In this document: positions 1-12,677 of the stretch, piece by piece
How the letters are laid out: each line of letters starts with the position of its first letter
How positions within the stretch are numbered: the first letter of the stretch is position 1
Origin: Lactarius indigo
Taxonomy: Eukaryota; Basidiomycota; Agaricomycetes; Russulales; Russulaceae
DNA: 64,000 bases
Reading direction: 5' to 3'
NCBI GenBank assembly: GCA_025766275.1
Contig: JAFKAC010000014.1
Span: 1,454,532 to 1,518,531 of the forward strand
Made by a program: the position numbers and the translations under genes
The notes under the pieces: generated by a model
What the model was told of the DNA's origin: nothing
The model's database searches: none
What the model saw: the letters and a program-made list of their open reading frames with translations, nothing else

Positions 1-827
1 TTCATGAGGCGGTGTCTAGCCACTTTAGGGCAGAATTGTGCGCTCTACGTGGTCGGCGAGTAAGCCATCGACGATCCAAATGCCAGCAATGCGTCTCGTC
101 ATCTAAACGACTGGGCTTCTCCTATAACATTCCATCATTGTTGCGAAGGGTGCTTAGACTTTTTACTACTGAGTAACGCGCCCCATCCTGTGACCGGGAT
201 ATGTAGCAGCTACGCGATTCCGTCTCTGTATTCCGTATCCTACCCAAGCAACCAGTTGCAGTATTATTTATTGTCGTCGCATGCAGAGGTCATCCTATGT
301 TCCCCCTGAGAGTTTCAAAGTGGGTCTCATTTCCAAATTTCCGGGGATCGTTACTTCCTCCAACCCTTCGTTGACCATATAGCCCCTTGATGCACACCGA
401 AGTTGCACCAGGCCGATCTTCTGCGTGGGTGTCTACACGTTTCGTCGTAAAGTTACACACCCACCGGGAAGCCGCAATCACAATCAGCTACTCCTCTCAA
501 ATTTCGAAAGGCGGTTTGATCTGGTCTGGCAACCGAACAAGGAATCACTGCAGTTTTTTATTTTATTCAAAGTAACGTAGTCAGCTAACGCAAGAGGGCT
601 TTGGTCAAAAACACACTATCGATCACATGTGCCTTGGGTGGTAATATGGTACTTTGAAGCAAGGATGTGCAATTCGTCAAAAGCCGGTCCGTGGGAAACG
701 ATGCGACGCCCTAATATCCTCAAGATCGTCCTGCAGGCAGCCTGCAGGTTGATTCCTTGGTTGATTCCATTACAAGCTCAACTGCCCAACTTCGAACAGA
801 CAGTTGTCCATCAGTCCAACTTCAATT
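1..827. other. intergenic, nothing supported
   Basis: I see no convincing gene, RNA or repeat here. Short open frames exist on both strands but none carries a recognisable motif or splice pattern. The right end is the presumed promoter and 5' UTR of the CCCH/RBR gene. Confidence 0.5.
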
Positions 828-3800
828 ATGCAGCGAAAATCAGTACCTTGTAGGTTCTGGCTCCAGGGGAAGTGTACTTTTGGCGACACATGTAAGAATT
901 CACACGCCGATACTCCTTCCGCCATCGGACCCGACGCTTCGCGCTCCGCCATCGCCGCCATCACGGTTCGAATCCCCGCGACGCAGCGTACCTGTCCACA
1001 CTTCAGCAGAGGTACATGTAGGTTTGGAGACCAATGCCGTCTGTCGCACCGTCTAGCGACGGAGACGCAAAGTAAGAAAATTAGCTTATCGAGATTTCCA
1101 AGCTGCTATTAATCGATCATGAATGCAGCGCTTCCGCCTGGCGGCTCTGCGCCAAAGCCTTTCGGCCCGTGTAAATTCTTCGTGCAGGGAAGATGCAGCA
1201 GGGAAGACTGCCCCTTCGACCACATCCTTTCGAACTCGTACACTTACAACCCCGTAAACACCTTTCCCGGTTCTGTGCGGGCCATTGCGGTGCGTATTCT
1301 CTGCAAATGTATTACTAATTTCTGGGCTGACGGCGAATATATATTCACAGGAAACTGATGTCCCATCACCCGGACAACCGTCGCCCAAATCTATGTGTCG
1401 ATTTTTCCGGCAGGGTCAATGTACTCGATCAGATTGTCCTTATCTACACGAAATAAACGGCTTAAGCGAAGAAGATGGGCGATCGCATTCCCTTTTTGGG
1501 TCCCAGCACGGACGAAGCGCCGAACAGAGACTTACGGTGAGCCAGTATTCACATATTTTTCGTCTAGCCTGCATATACTGAAGTCAGCTTGGCGGATGTC
1601 ATCAGACCAATGATGCCAGTGCCACCAACGAAGATCCAAGTCTCCCTGCCGAGGCCGAGAATTTTGACTCTGACAGCCATAGTACACCCGACGAAACCCC
1701 CGTCATTCGAAACTATTCCGGCTCTGAAGTTCACTTTGGGGTGGGGGCGATCATCCAGAAACTCATAACACCATTCGAATCTCGGACTGTTGTGGTGTCC
1801 AATATCCCTGCCGATGCAACTCGCATGGCCTTCATTGAGCTCGCCGAATCCTTTGGTGATATCAAGAGCCTCACTTGTGACGGAACATCAGCCAGGATTG
1901 AATACATGGACGTTTCCAATGCAGCGTATGCGGTTGAAGGCCTCAGTGATCACGATATTGGACCGCTTACGCTATCTGCCCGGTTTGACTTGAGGGCCGT
2001 AGCGGCCGGCCCGGCGACTTTGCGAAGCACAAAAGTCAAAGTGTCCTGGTACGCTCCGAGCACGGTGGCATGGGTAGGTCCAATCAGTACTGAATATTTT
2101 CGGACGGTTGATTCATGGCCCCGTCTCAGGCACATTATGAAAGCCTATCCAAGGCGAAAAGTGAGGCGACGCGTCTCAACGGGACGACCTTCAAAGGGCG
2201 TAAAATCTACGCTAAATTTCAAACGCCCACGTTGCGTCAAACCAGATCCTTCACAGTCGTCCTCGAGGGACTACCCTCTCTATTCCCCTCAGACCCGGCC
2301 CAACTTAAAGCTCTCGCGCGCGCGGACCATATCGCAGTCGGCGAACCTACCTACATCAAACACGTCGCCGTCGATCGTATTCGCGATCTGCTTACAGGCC
2401 ATGGGCACCTCGATTCCTTCGATGTCATGCCTACGTCCCAGGCAAAAACGAAGATGACGGCCTGGGTCCAGTTTGCTGCGGCGGAGGATGCCGCTGCAGC
2501 TGTAGATAAGCTACACAATTCCCGTCAATACTTCCTTCGAAATGGCCCATTGTGGTTGGAACAGATACACGCCGTCAGATACCTTCTTCCCCGCGCCCAG
2601 TTCACCGCTCTACGCTCAATCATCGAGCGCCTCGGCGCTACGACCGACGGATGTTGTCAACTTCGGTACTACGAACATGGAGAAGGTGGCGCGGAGGTCG
2701 ATCCCGTTTGCGTTCGCATCTATGGCCCCGATGCGAAGTCCCTAACCTGGACGAAGCGAGCACTGGAGAAAGCTATACAAGGTCGACGCTTGACGGACTC
2801 AAAGGGGGCGGTGGTATGGCACGACCTTTTCACTACCGCGAAAGGAAAAGATCTCGTGGACGAAGTTCAGGGGCAAACCAGCGCTTACATCAAATGCGAC
2901 CCCCGATTGCGAGAAGTTCGCATTTGCGGTGAGAAGCAGAACATCGCGAGCGCAACAAAGGAGTTTATGACGAAGGTCAAGGAGTTCTCCTCTCAAGAGC
3001 GAGTCATCGAAGTGCAGAAGAATTGGTTGAAGCCCCTGCTGAGCGGCGGTTTACGGGACATCCAGGAGGACTTTGGAGAAGGAGCCGGAACTCTAGTTTT
3101 CGACATAGTCGCTCGAACAATCAGTGTCAGAGGAGACGATCATACCGTAATGAGTGTCCGCCGTGCTATTGACCGTCTAGTAGCCAAACAAGTTTCAAAT
3201 CGCGAAGCCAACAGTGACACGGAAGAGGTCTGTCCGGTGTGCTTTTGCGAAACGAGCGATTCCGAGTCCATCACTCTGTCTTGCGGCCACGTCTACGACA
3301 CTGACTGCCTCCGTCACCTTCTAAAAGCTAGCATCGATACCACCTTTTTCGACTCACTGGCATGCGTGATGAAGGAGGACGATGGCAAACCCTGTTCGAC
3401 ACTGATCCCTCTATCTATCGTTCGAGACATCCTCTCACCAGACGAGGAATCCCGTCTCTTCAACACCACCTTTCGCTCGTTTGTCAACTCTCGTCCTCAC
3501 GATTTTCATTACTGTCCCACAGTGGACTGTCCGACCATCTACCGTCCGGGACGAGAAGGCACTGTCCTGCTCTGCCCCTCCTGCCTCGAACGCATCTGCC
3601 CCAACTGTCATGCCGAATACCATGAAGGACTCACCTGCAAGGAGTTCAAGAGTGGTATCTCGGAGAATACGGAGTTGTTTAATGCCTGGAAGGCGGCTAA
3701 CGGCGTCAAATCTTGCCCTGGCTGTGATGCCGATATTCAGAAGAACGGAGGCTGCAACCATATACGATGCACCATGTGTAAGATACACATTTGCTGGGTT

Positions 3801-3884
3801 TGTATGAAGACGTTCAAGGACGACGGTGAGGACGAAGGCATCTATCCACATATGCAGGCTGCCCATGGAGGGTATGGAATCTAG
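828..3884 (+). CDS. RBR-type E3 ubiquitin ligase with four CCCH zinc fingers and RRM-like domains
   Basis: Five exons can be joined: 828-1071, 1129-1289, 1351-1536, 1588-2073 (the acceptor could be 1605 instead) and 2130-3884. All have GT-AG ends and consistent phase, giving about 943 residues. Four CCCH fingers lie near residues 8-26, 56-74, 96-113 and 151-168 (spacing C-x7-C-x4/5-C-x3-H). An RRM-like fold follows near 262-335 (TVVVSNIP) and a second one starts near 360. The C-terminus (about 727-935) is RING1-IBR-RING2. RING2 contains GGCNH, whose cysteine (about 901) is the residue that carries ubiquitin as a thioester in RBR enzymes. The family transfers ubiquitin from an E2 through that cysteine. 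CCCH and RRM modules normally bind RNA, so an RNA-guided ligase is an inference. The start is the first ATG before finger 1. Confidence 0.85.
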
Positions 3885-4571
3885 CGTAGTCGTGATCGAG
3901 TATGGCGAGGAAAAGACCTTCTACACGTTTTTTACACGTTTTTACTGGACATGATCTCTGCGCATAAGAACGTCGATCCAATTGCTACAGTATAGCACAT
4001 GTCAGTACATTCCCGACCTGCTGCAATTTAGTTTTACCCAGGCTTGAGAGGGACGCGCGTATATCATTGGCCGCAATGATGTGCTGTGTCCAAGTATGAC
4101 CGAACTGCGGCCTTGACGGGACAAATGGATTTGAGCTGATAGAACCTTCGTTTGGGGTTTAAGTTGGGGCCAAGATTCGAAGTTGGCGTTCATCGATTCA
4201 TGTCTCGCAGAAATGACTCAGGGGCATCGTGATGCATCGCGTACTCCTCCCCAATTGCACATTGCACCCGCGATGATGGACCTCGTGATTTTTCGTTAAG
4301 CATAAGTCCACGGGATCGCCTACAACCCCTTGCGTGGTGCTGAATGCGCAATTTTGCCCAGGTACCCCTGTCCACGCAGAGCAGCGTAAAGGAGGGAGCA
4401 GCAGCCATCTCACAGGTCCATCCACAACTTGTATGTACATTGTTAAGAGTCTATAGGGGCTCCACAGGCTCCCATTTTGCGGATGATGTCGGAGTCCACA
4501 CTGGCTCATCTCTCGTATACATACCCTTCTCGCCATTGGTGGCCTCACCAACCGCCACCCACACACCATTA
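3885..4571. other. intergenic between RBR ligase and F-box gene
   Basis: Holds the 3' UTR of the ligase gene and the promoter of the F-box gene. The F-box reading frame stays open upstream to about 4344, but that part has no domain-like sequence. I see no other feature. Confidence 0.5.
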
Positions 4572-6539
4572 ATGTCCCGCACAACTTCTCAACAAATCGA
4601 TCGCCAAGTCGCAGTGCTTTCGGGGCAGATCCACATCCTCCAACGTCGAGAATCTGAACTTCGAGCTCTCCTCGATAAGCTTGCCCTGGAAAAGCACGCG
4701 CTGGAGACCGAGCGCGATCAACTCGAGACGGGCATCATCCCCTTTCATTGGCTCCCGCCCGAACTCCTCATCTACATTTTCGTACTTTCCACCTACAACA
4801 CTCTCGATCCCGCCCGCTCACGACTGGACACAGCTCCTTTCAGCATCTCGCACGTATGTCGGAGATGGCGGGAAATCGCGCTCTCCACGCCTGTTCTCTG
4901 GCGACGCGTGGTCCTCACCCCTTCAGACATCTCCCTCCGGCACCCTGTGAGCCCTGCCACTCTGACCTTTCTCGAGAGATCGAAAGGCATTCCTACAGAG
5001 GTATTTTACCTCTTACCATCGAATACGGTGTCATTCGCACCCCCACACCTACAACCACGTCACAACCCGGAGCAACGGCAACCACTTGGATTTGTCCTCG
5101 AAACGTCCCCATCACTTACACTCCGTTCTCTTTACATACACGGAGATTACGATATCATTTCAAGTGCCCTGTCTTATCTCCACAAACATGACCCTGGCTT
5201 TACGTCTCTTGAATCCCTCGAGCTCACGCTCATACGTTCCAACGCTGGACAGTTGTACGACGGTTTGCGGATAAGCGACCCTGAACATTTATACTGCAAC
5301 CCCTGGCGCACGCGCCGCTTCCCGACCCTGCAGACCCTGACGCTTCGTGACGTTCCCCTCCCATGTGTAGCGCTGGGGCAGTTGCCTGCCCTGCGTGATC
5401 TCACCATCACCCTCGATCCCCTCTCTGGACGCCTCGAGCCCCTACGTCTCCCATTCTTCGTTCGACTGTTGGCTTGTACCCCGCACATCGAGCGGCTCGC
5501 CCTCCTCCGCGCTGGACCCGTGTTCTCTGCCCCCCTCGAAACGAACTCGCAAGCTGTTCGCCCTTGGGAGGACGACCCGGGTTGGCGCGCCGATAGTCCC
5601 ATCGCGCTCCCGCCAGTCCCCCTTGAGAATCTTCGCGAGCTTGAGTGGACCGACGTCCATCCCAGGACATTGCACTTATTTCTCATGCACTTCCCGAGTC
5701 CGCGACTGGAGGTAATGGACGTTGCGTTCGCCAGCGCGAGCAAATGCAAAAGGCTTGCCATTTTTCTCCACCCCTCTTCAGACACGGACGTTGTGTTGGG
5801 GCAACCGGTTCTCGAACAATCGAACTTCAAAGCACTTTATGTCGACTGCTCGTCGGCCGACGATCTGCGCAGCCCCTTCCTGCGATTCTTCTTCCCAACA
5901 CTCGAGACTTTGTCCCTGTCCAACAGGAACATGTCCCTACGTTGGGCCGGTCCACAATCTGCCGAAGATGACTCGAACAGCTTGCCACAGTTACCTCGTC
6001 TAGAAAGCATGTTTCGCGACCCACGTATGCCGCGTCTGACACACCTCTCACTCTCTGGGTTCGCTATCCCTTCAGACCAAGTATCTTCAATGCTCGGGTA
6101 CATGCCGTCTATTCAGCGCCTCGAGTGCAACTTCATTCCCAGCATCACCTCGGTGATTGACACGCTCGCTACAGCTCGTTTGCCGGGATTGCGCATATGT
6201 CCCCATTTGCGTCACATCCAATTCTGTTATTGCGACGGCGTCGAGCCTGTTGTACTGTCCCGACTCATCAGGCTACGGAATGGCTTTGAGTTCGAGGAAG
6301 GTTGCGCCCCACGTGAGGGCTCCACCCCAAAACGCCCAGTGAAGCGGCTGCCAAAAGGTCCCCACACGACTGCTGCAGCTCAATCACCCTGGTTACCTAC
6401 CGAAGAGCGGTGCGCCGCGAGGATTGAGCAGGTGTCCTTAGAAGGTTGTCTCCCGATTACCAGGGAAGAGGCGATGTCTTTGGGACAGTGGAGAGTCGAA
6501 GTCGATTGGACCCCACCCCGCAGTGCGGCAGATGATTAG
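4572..6539 (+). CDS. F-box protein with leucine-rich C-terminal region
   Basis: A single open exon of 655 residues from the ATG at 4572. An N-terminal coiled coil (about residues 6-52, rich in Gln/Glu/Leu) leads into an F-box (about 58-115) with the usual LPPELL start, the ISHVCRRWR core and the PVLWRRV end. The rest is a long stretch of irregular leucine-rich repeats (LESLEL, LQTLTL, LETLSL, LTHLSL). In this family the F-box docks on Skp1 in an SCF ubiquitin ligase and the repeats hold the substrate. Agaricomycetes have very many such genes, usually of unknown target. The frame is open further upstream, but the coiled coil plus F-box begins neatly at this ATG, which is why I chose it. Confidence 0.85.
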   Translation: MSRTTSQQIDRQVAVLSGQIHILQRRESELRALLDKLALEKHALETERDQLETGIIPFHWLPPELLIYIFVLSTYNTLDPARSRLDTAPFSISHVCRRWREIALSTPVLWRRVVLTPSDISLRHPVSPATLTFLERSKGIPTEVFYLLPSNTVSFAPPHLQPRHNPEQRQPLGFVLETSPSLTLRSLYIHGDYDIISSALSYLHKHDPGFTSLESLELTLIRSNAGQLYDGLRISDPEHLYCNPWRTRRFPTLQTLTLRDVPLPCVALGQLPALRDLTITLDPLSGRLEPLRLPFFVRLLACTPHIERLALLRAGPVFSAPLETNSQAVRPWEDDPGWRADSPIALPPVPLENLRELEWTDVHPRTLHLFLMHFPSPRLEVMDVAFASASKCKRLAIFLHPSSDTDVVLGQPVLEQSNFKALYVDCSSADDLRSPFLRFFFPTLETLSLSNRNMSLRWAGPQSAEDDSNSLPQLPRLESMFRDPRMPRLTHLSLSGFAIPSDQVSSMLGYMPSIQRLECNFIPSITSVIDTLATARLPGLRICPHLRHIQFCYCDGVEPVVLSRLIRLRNGFEFEEGCAPREGSTPKRPVKRLPKGPHTTAAAQSPWLPTEERCAARIEQVSLEGCLPITREEAMSLGQWRVEVDWTPPRSAADD

Positions 6540-6614
6540 TTAGATAAATAGATAAGATATGAAGTAGAGCTAGCCATAGTCACGACATGTACATCGTATT
6601 GCGATTACTGAAAT

Positions 6615-7416
6615 TCAGAGTCTTACAGTAGCATCTACATCGCCAATTAATTCATCGACGGTTTCCCAGTCAGCATATTCCGGTACACCTTGTGCAAAAT
6701 GTCTGACAGCTAGCAGCATCTGCTTGGCGCATCGCTGCGCGCTCACCCTCCCGGTGCCCGTTGCGAGCCCCGTCATCAATATTCGCTCGATCTTCTTCCC
6801 ACCAGCGTTCCCAACCACGCCAGGCCCACGATTCCATCGCGCGACTTCGACCAGCAAGTTCCACATCACATTATAGATGAGATCCTGGTGCCACCGAACA
6901 TCGGCGGGATAGCGCATCGTCGGCATGACCGCGATGCTGGACGCCCCAAATTTGTTCCCGTTCCTCCCTGCCAAATCTTCTGGAAGCGAGGTGACGAGGC
7001 ACGACCCTGGGGGTAGGTAGCCGTGAGAGTGCACGTGCAAAGCCCGTTGCACCTGGCGTGTGAGCGTGTTCACGCCGTCTGCGCCCAGTGCGAACTCGAG
7101 GGACAGCGCGAGGTCGTATCTGTCCTGCATCAATGGAAGAAAAAAAAAAGGGGGGGAAATGAAGGTCTAGAGGGGCTCACCCGCCATCCATAATGCCGAA
7201 TGAATTAGCCGGAGAAACGATGCAGTCACATCGTAGCTGATTGGCTGGGAGACTGGACAATGTGCCCTCGAGCACGGTGAAACGCGTTTGTAGCTCGGGT
7301 GGAAGCGTACTGATAGCACCTCTCCACGCTTGACAGAGTGACGCCTTGGAAGCAGGAGTTGTCACAGAGGCATGAGGTGGAGGGGCAATGAAGATGAAGT
7401 ATGGCAGTTCCGACAT
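6615..7416 (-). CDS. macro-domain (ADP-ribose binding) protein
   Basis: Two exons on the minus strand, 7416-7181 and 7119-6615, with a 61-nt intron (7180-7120) that keeps frame, giving 246 residues. The motif IVSPANSFGIMDGG spans the splice site and matches the ADP-ribose-binding loop of macro domains (the NAAN...GGG-like segment). The phrase MTGLATGTGRVS near the C-terminus fits the second phosphate loop. Macro domains bind, and some remove, ADP-ribose; a processing role on ADP-ribose-1-phosphate or protein ADP-ribose is possible, but nothing in the sequence decides it. It lies tail to tail with the F-box gene and its start is about 130 bases from the 3' end of the ArAE_2-like gene. Confidence 0.75.
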
Positions 7417-7542
7417 GTGGTCCGGTTAGCTCCTGCCTCGGGCCATCGATCACCTCGATCAAGGATGACGGTTCACATGGGCGCTTAGATAATACATAGA
7501 TCACATTTCATAACGACGAACATGAATATACTCTCATAGTAA

Positions 7543-10500
7543 TTAAGCGTCATGAACTGGCCGTAGAGAATCTGGGTGTGGGCCCGTCTCGACCCCTGCT
7601 AGCTTCGATATATATCCTACGCCATGAATATGATACTGCTCCCCAACAAGCTCCTTGGTCGCAAGCATTAAACGATCGAAACGCATCATAATACCAAACG
7701 ACGTTGACACTCCAACGCAAAAACACCTGGAAAGCACGCTTTAGACAGAACAGGATACAAAGTTAATAGCTGGCGCGTGGGCTTACATATATTGTTCGTT
7801 CTCGAGAACGTCGATCGACATGGTACGGGGCAGGCCGTAGTCATCGTCCGCTTCATTTCGGATCACATTTAATCCATGATGATAGTACATGAAACGGTCA
7901 AGCAACGGGCATGGTGTGACCTGGGGCAGTGGGGTACCGGTGCGAAGAGCGGTAGATATCATACCTGGAGATGGTTGGACGTCAGTAGCGCAATCATATC
8001 GAGATTGGTTGTTCGTTACTTATGACGGAAAGGACGTCCCCTTGAAAGTCAGGATCTAAGAATCGGGTTCGACGTAGGAATGCTCTGGTCCAGGCCGGTT
8101 CGAGGTGCTGCACCACCGACATCAGATGCGAAAGAAGATACGCAATTTCGCTTGAGAGAAGCCGTGAGAAAAAGATCTTTCCGGGAGCGGGTGTATGACG
8201 CCTACAGCTGGATTTCCAAAATCTTTTGGTACCTCTCCGCTGGCCATCGCCCACGCAAGGAAAACTGTGAGATTTTTAGGTCGGAAACGGGAAAATGTTT
8301 CATTAATCAGGCTCGCCTCGTAGATGATATTTGCGCGTAAAACGATGGAGCGCTTGAGTTTCAGGCGAATCGCGACGAGGCTCTGTATAACATGCTGCGG
8401 ATTCTCCGCGTGGGAAGAACTAGCAAACGATACGACCGAACAATATACTGATCCAATCTCTGAAGCAGTCGTTGCGAGGCTCTGCCGCTGATATCCACGA
8501 AGTGTGGTAGAAGGGGGGAGGAAGGAGAAAATGCTGCGGAAAAATTGTGAATAAATCGTTATCTGGGATAATAGTTGAGGCTCACAACGCCGCAGATACC
8601 CCCGCACCCACGAGGACAAACCGCCGCTACAAAAAATGTGATTGTGATCAGAGAAGTAGGGCGTGTGAGACAGAAGCACATACCCAAGCAAGGTTGATTC
8701 CGTAGTACAAAAAACCGATACCGTTGGAATGCGTATTCTGCCATGAGTAGCCAATCACCTAAAACGTGACGATGGTAAACAGAATTTGATGAATCACAAG
8801 GCCGATACGCACCAGGGCCGTAGTGGTGAAAAATATCATGTTCGGGACCGGAGGACCCGGCAAATAAAGTCTCACGTAGAAAAAAAATGGGAATGCGACG
8901 GCGCATACAGCAGCCAGACCGTATGGATTACCCCTTCCCGCGCCGGTTGATATGTGCCACACCGTAGCACCCGTCAGACCTCCTCCGAACGTACTGCCGA
9001 TTCGGGCTACAAGGCCAAACGTAGTATCACCGCGAAACCGCGCAAGGGTGAGCTGGCCCATGAAGCTATGCGCGCGTGAGTCAGGGACAACGCCGGAGAT
9101 CAGATAGCTCACATCGCCCAACTAAATTTTTCTCCTGGCGTACGATACGATCAGCACATTTAGGAGGAAATTCACCCCTACTGGAGAAACGCACCGTACG
9201 CGAGTTTAGCGGATGACTTAACGAACGCGGGAATGCTGAGAAGGGCTGTATCACCGAAGGTGTGCGTGAGCTCAGGCGCTGACTTTCGATCAGAGACCCT
9301 GACCAGTGAGAATGCCGGCCTTTATGGCGAAGAGCTGGTTTCCGCGTGATAGACCACGAAACGCATGGTAAAGGACGCTCATAAACGCTTCAAATGAATT
9401 ACGGGGAGGCAACGCATCTGGGTCGCGTCGTTGAGCTACCCCAATGTCCATGACTTCTTTTCCCTGTATTATATCTGACAACGTAAATCAGTGACCACGA
9501 AATAAATAAAAAATGTAGCGAGCTGGACAAACTTGGATTTTCGTCATCCTCACGCTCAAGATTGACATTGTGATCCCATATACTCCAACGGAAGAAGTTG
9601 GAAAGGGAGCCCGAGGGGAGCCAGAGCCGTGTCTTTAATCGCTCCTTCTCTAACCTCGTGATGTACTCGAGCTGAGGAGAGCGCGTCAAAGAGAGCTAGA
9701 AAAAAATCGAAAATGCCTCTTACGATACTTATTAAAATAATGGAAAACTCCATAAGATGATATTGGTAGGTGTAGGCGTGGAACAGAAAGCGATGAGGTG
9801 GGATGTCTCCTCCAGTCATGCACCCTTCATGCTTGTCACTGAAGGCCTCACGATACGGTTCTAATACCAAGTGCCTACGGCCGTTGTTAGCAAGACCTCG
9901 TGTGAGTCCAGACTACGCACCGTATAGATGCTCGAAAGTGTTCAAGTGTTCTCGCAAGTTCGTCGCACGCCTGGGATAGCGCATTGACACGTTCTTGCTG
10001 CACACGTGTACATTTATCACCACCCCACCAGAACATCCAGCGCCCGAGTCGTGAAGTACCAAGCCATGAGTCGAGCTCTTCGAGGCCCTTGCTACAAGCA
10101 CGGAGAAGTGGCTCGCAGCTTTGGCGGAGGAGAGAGGTCGATCGTTCAGTATAGTATACTGACAGCGGGTGAGAAAAATGATGTGACTCAAGATCGAGGT
10201 ATTTCTGTGACTCAAATACGCCAACGACATGTTCGCGCAGATTGTCAGGGTGATAAAAGCCCGAGAGTAGGGATACATATGAGTGCCGGTGGTGCCTATG
10301 TGAGCGGAACAGTGACCCATGCAAGTAAGACTTAGCAGAGTGCATAGCAGAGTCGACGTCGAAGCGGGGGTGTCGGCGCTGAGCTTGCCGCCCTCGGTGC
10401 TGTTCGACATCAGCCTGGGAACAGCCAACCGTAGAATGGTGCACAGCAGAGGAAGGGCCTGCGGACTCTTCTGTGCGAGCCGGTGAAGATGGTCGAGACA

Positions 10501-12081
10501 CGTTGGGCGTCCCTGCTGTAGGGCTGCCAGGGGTGAGAGGGCACAGGTGTGACGGGGAACCGTTCCCGCGTAGGGTCGAATTAACGCGAAGTATACGTTC
10601 ATCCCATGGGCGCGCATAACCAGGCGTTGGACCCTCTCTCGCATCACATCAAGGTCCTTTCCGGAGAAGCGTCCCCATGAGATGTCGCGCCCCAAGAGAC
10701 GAGCCGACGTCCGTAAGTGGTGCGAGTACCATTTTCAGCTTTCGAGGCGGAAGCTCTGACGCCCTTGGGTGAAAAGTCTGGGGAAGAAGCAGAGATTCCA
10801 AGAAGATCCAGATGCTGGCGGAAGCTTGAGCCGAGTGGACCTATGACCCCTCGGAGTCCAGTTGTGTATTGCGCGGCAACGGAAGTAGGGAATATGAGCA
10901 CGGATGACGCTATTGCCAAGGCCGAGTGAAATGCTATTGGGATCACGACTGCTTGTCCAGACTGTCAGAGCACGATCAGACACGGACTGCGCTGCCGAGG
11001 CTACCAGTAGCTCACTTTGTAGTACGCGTAAGGAAATAAAGCCGAAGTTGTCAATGAAATATCTATTGCGGGAACTAAGCCTGTCTCTGCCGAGCCTAAA
11101 AAAGTTCCAGACTTGCCTAGACAAATGCAAGCAAGGATAGTTGCAGGTGAGAACGGACCAGGGCCTTGCTGTGCCTTGATGTATAACAAGAAGGAAGAAC
11201 CGAGGAAAAGAAAAATCCCATTGATGACAGAAGGCTGCAACAAGAGTTTAAAAGGCAACTTAAGCGGCCATATGGAACTCACCGCCGCTTCTATGTACGT
11301 CCCAGATAATATTTCGTTAAGGGCGGCGGCTATAAACAGTACGTGAACGGGCTAGACTAGCAAGTTTAATTCCTAAGCTTGCCCACCTGTGAGAAAGTAG
11401 AACTTAATTACGAAGTCGGTTGCATCCGATATGATTATGCACTGACCCCCACGCCATGAGAACGCATAGAAGTATAATGATCTCCCGTTCTGTGTTGGTC
11501 ACAAATGGATCACCAGGAGGCGAGAGCATTCCAGCTAAGGAAGAGGGATGAACAAAACAACCTGCCACAGATGTCAAGTCCACGTACCAACCAATATTAA
11601 AAACGAGGCCTCACAAAACGAGTAAATAAACGCTCGCCCTGGCATATGACAGATAACACACCTGACCCATCACTCTCCTGGACGGATCTATGATGAGCAG
11701 GAGCAGCGAGGCCCATTCGGAGACCGCGCAGCGTATGGCGGGTTTCCATTTTGACCATCTCCAGTTATCTACGATCCAGTGCAAGTAACTGGGTAGTTCA
11801 AATCGGGAAGGTCTAGCGTGTTGGGACGAAATCGGTCTATTCGCCGTCTCCTTGCCCTTGTCGCAATTGGAATTGGATCCCAGTTTAGGGGCTACCGGAA
11901 AAGGATGCAAAGACGGTGAGGTTTGCTCTTTGCTCTGCGGATCAGGCCTCGATCCATCTTCATCACCGATACGCGGGTCGTATTCTTTAGGTTGAGGAGG
12001 AGAATGCAAAGGACATCCAGGGAGACCCAACACTGTCGTTCGAGGGAATAAGTCAGAGTAGAGGGTATCTAGAGAACGCAA
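7543..12081 (-). CDS. ArAE_2 / DUF2421-type multi-spanning membrane protein
   Basis: A large, many-intron minus-strand gene. I can follow coding blocks in order: an N-terminal cytosolic tail and first membrane segment (12081 to about 11640, ending near DPSRRVMGQ), SPPGDPFVTNTERE (about 11500), GPGPFSPATILACICL (about 11140), LIPIAFHSALAIASSVLIF (about 10930), PPHRFLFHAYTYQYHLMEF (about 9800), GLTGATVWHISTG (about 8950), YGLAAVCAVAFPFFFYVRLY (about 8900) and the C-terminal FGIMMRFDRLMLATKEL (about 7680). These match the fungal 'ER transporter 6TM N-terminal' plus DUF2421 layout, related to bacterial aromatic acid exporters. Two six-helix bundles with cytosolic linkers are expected, and transport of an organic anion is a family-level guess. 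I did not resolve every exon edge, so frame integrity is unproven. Confidence 0.7.
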
Positions 12082-12285
12082 CGGCTGAAGTACTTTCTGT
12101 CCCTCCAGACCTGCTGACCTGCCTGTGGGAAGAGAGGTGAAGAGTGACCCACTCTGAGTCAGTTATGCTAATTGGGCGATGTCAGACGAAGCTCGAACTC
12201 GAGCTTTGCGGCATAATGGCCTCAAAGAAAGATAATCATGCGAATGGGTTAGGGTTTAACGATTTCCTTTCGATTACAATTCACA

Positions 12286-12677
12286 ATGGCCGACTCACCA
12301 CCTCCCCCAGAAGCTACACCCCCTCCGCCGCCCCCAATCACCTCTGGATCTCCAACTGACTTCTTGAAAAATGTCGTTGGGAAGCGTGTCGTGGTTCGTC
12401 TGACATCTGGGGTTGACTACCGTGGTGTGTTCTCCTCCCCTTTGCCTTGCGTTCTGCCTCACATTTATCTCGGTACTATAGGCGTATTGTCATGCCTCGA
12501 CGGATACATGAACATCGCTCTCGAGCAGACGGAGGAACATGTCAACGGGGCTGTGACAAACCGTTATGGGGATGCCTTTATCCGTGGTAACAATGGTCAG
12601 CGCATACCCCATGCTTTTTCTGCGTTCTGACGTTCTCGTACACAGTACTCTACATATCAGCCGCCGAACCCTTATGA
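12286..12677 (+). CDS. LSM6: LSM6, U6 snRNA-associated Sm-like protein
   Basis: Three exons, 12286-12424, 12482-12595 and 12646-12677, with GT-AG introns of 57 and 50 nt, give 94 residues. The Sm1 motif runs from GKRVVVRLTSGVDYRG across the first splice to DGYMNIALEQ, and the Sm2 motif is GDAFIRGNN-VLYIS across the second splice. This is the length and ending expected for LSM6. It belongs to the LSM2-8 ring on U6 snRNA (splicing, nucleus) and to the LSM1-7 ring (mRNA decay, cytoplasm). The first 23 residues are a proline-rich extension that looks disordered. It is transcribed away from the ArAE_2-like gene, and the two starts lie about 200 bases apart, so they may share a promoter. Confidence 0.93.

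Noticed and set aside
955..985. T-arm-like string GGTTCGAATCCCCGC suggesting a tRNA
   Set aside because: It lies inside the first CCCH exon and no acceptor or anticodon stem can be formed around it.
5174..5830. 218-codon open frame on the minus strand
   Set aside because: It lies entirely opposite the F-box/LRR exon and has no domain-like sequence.
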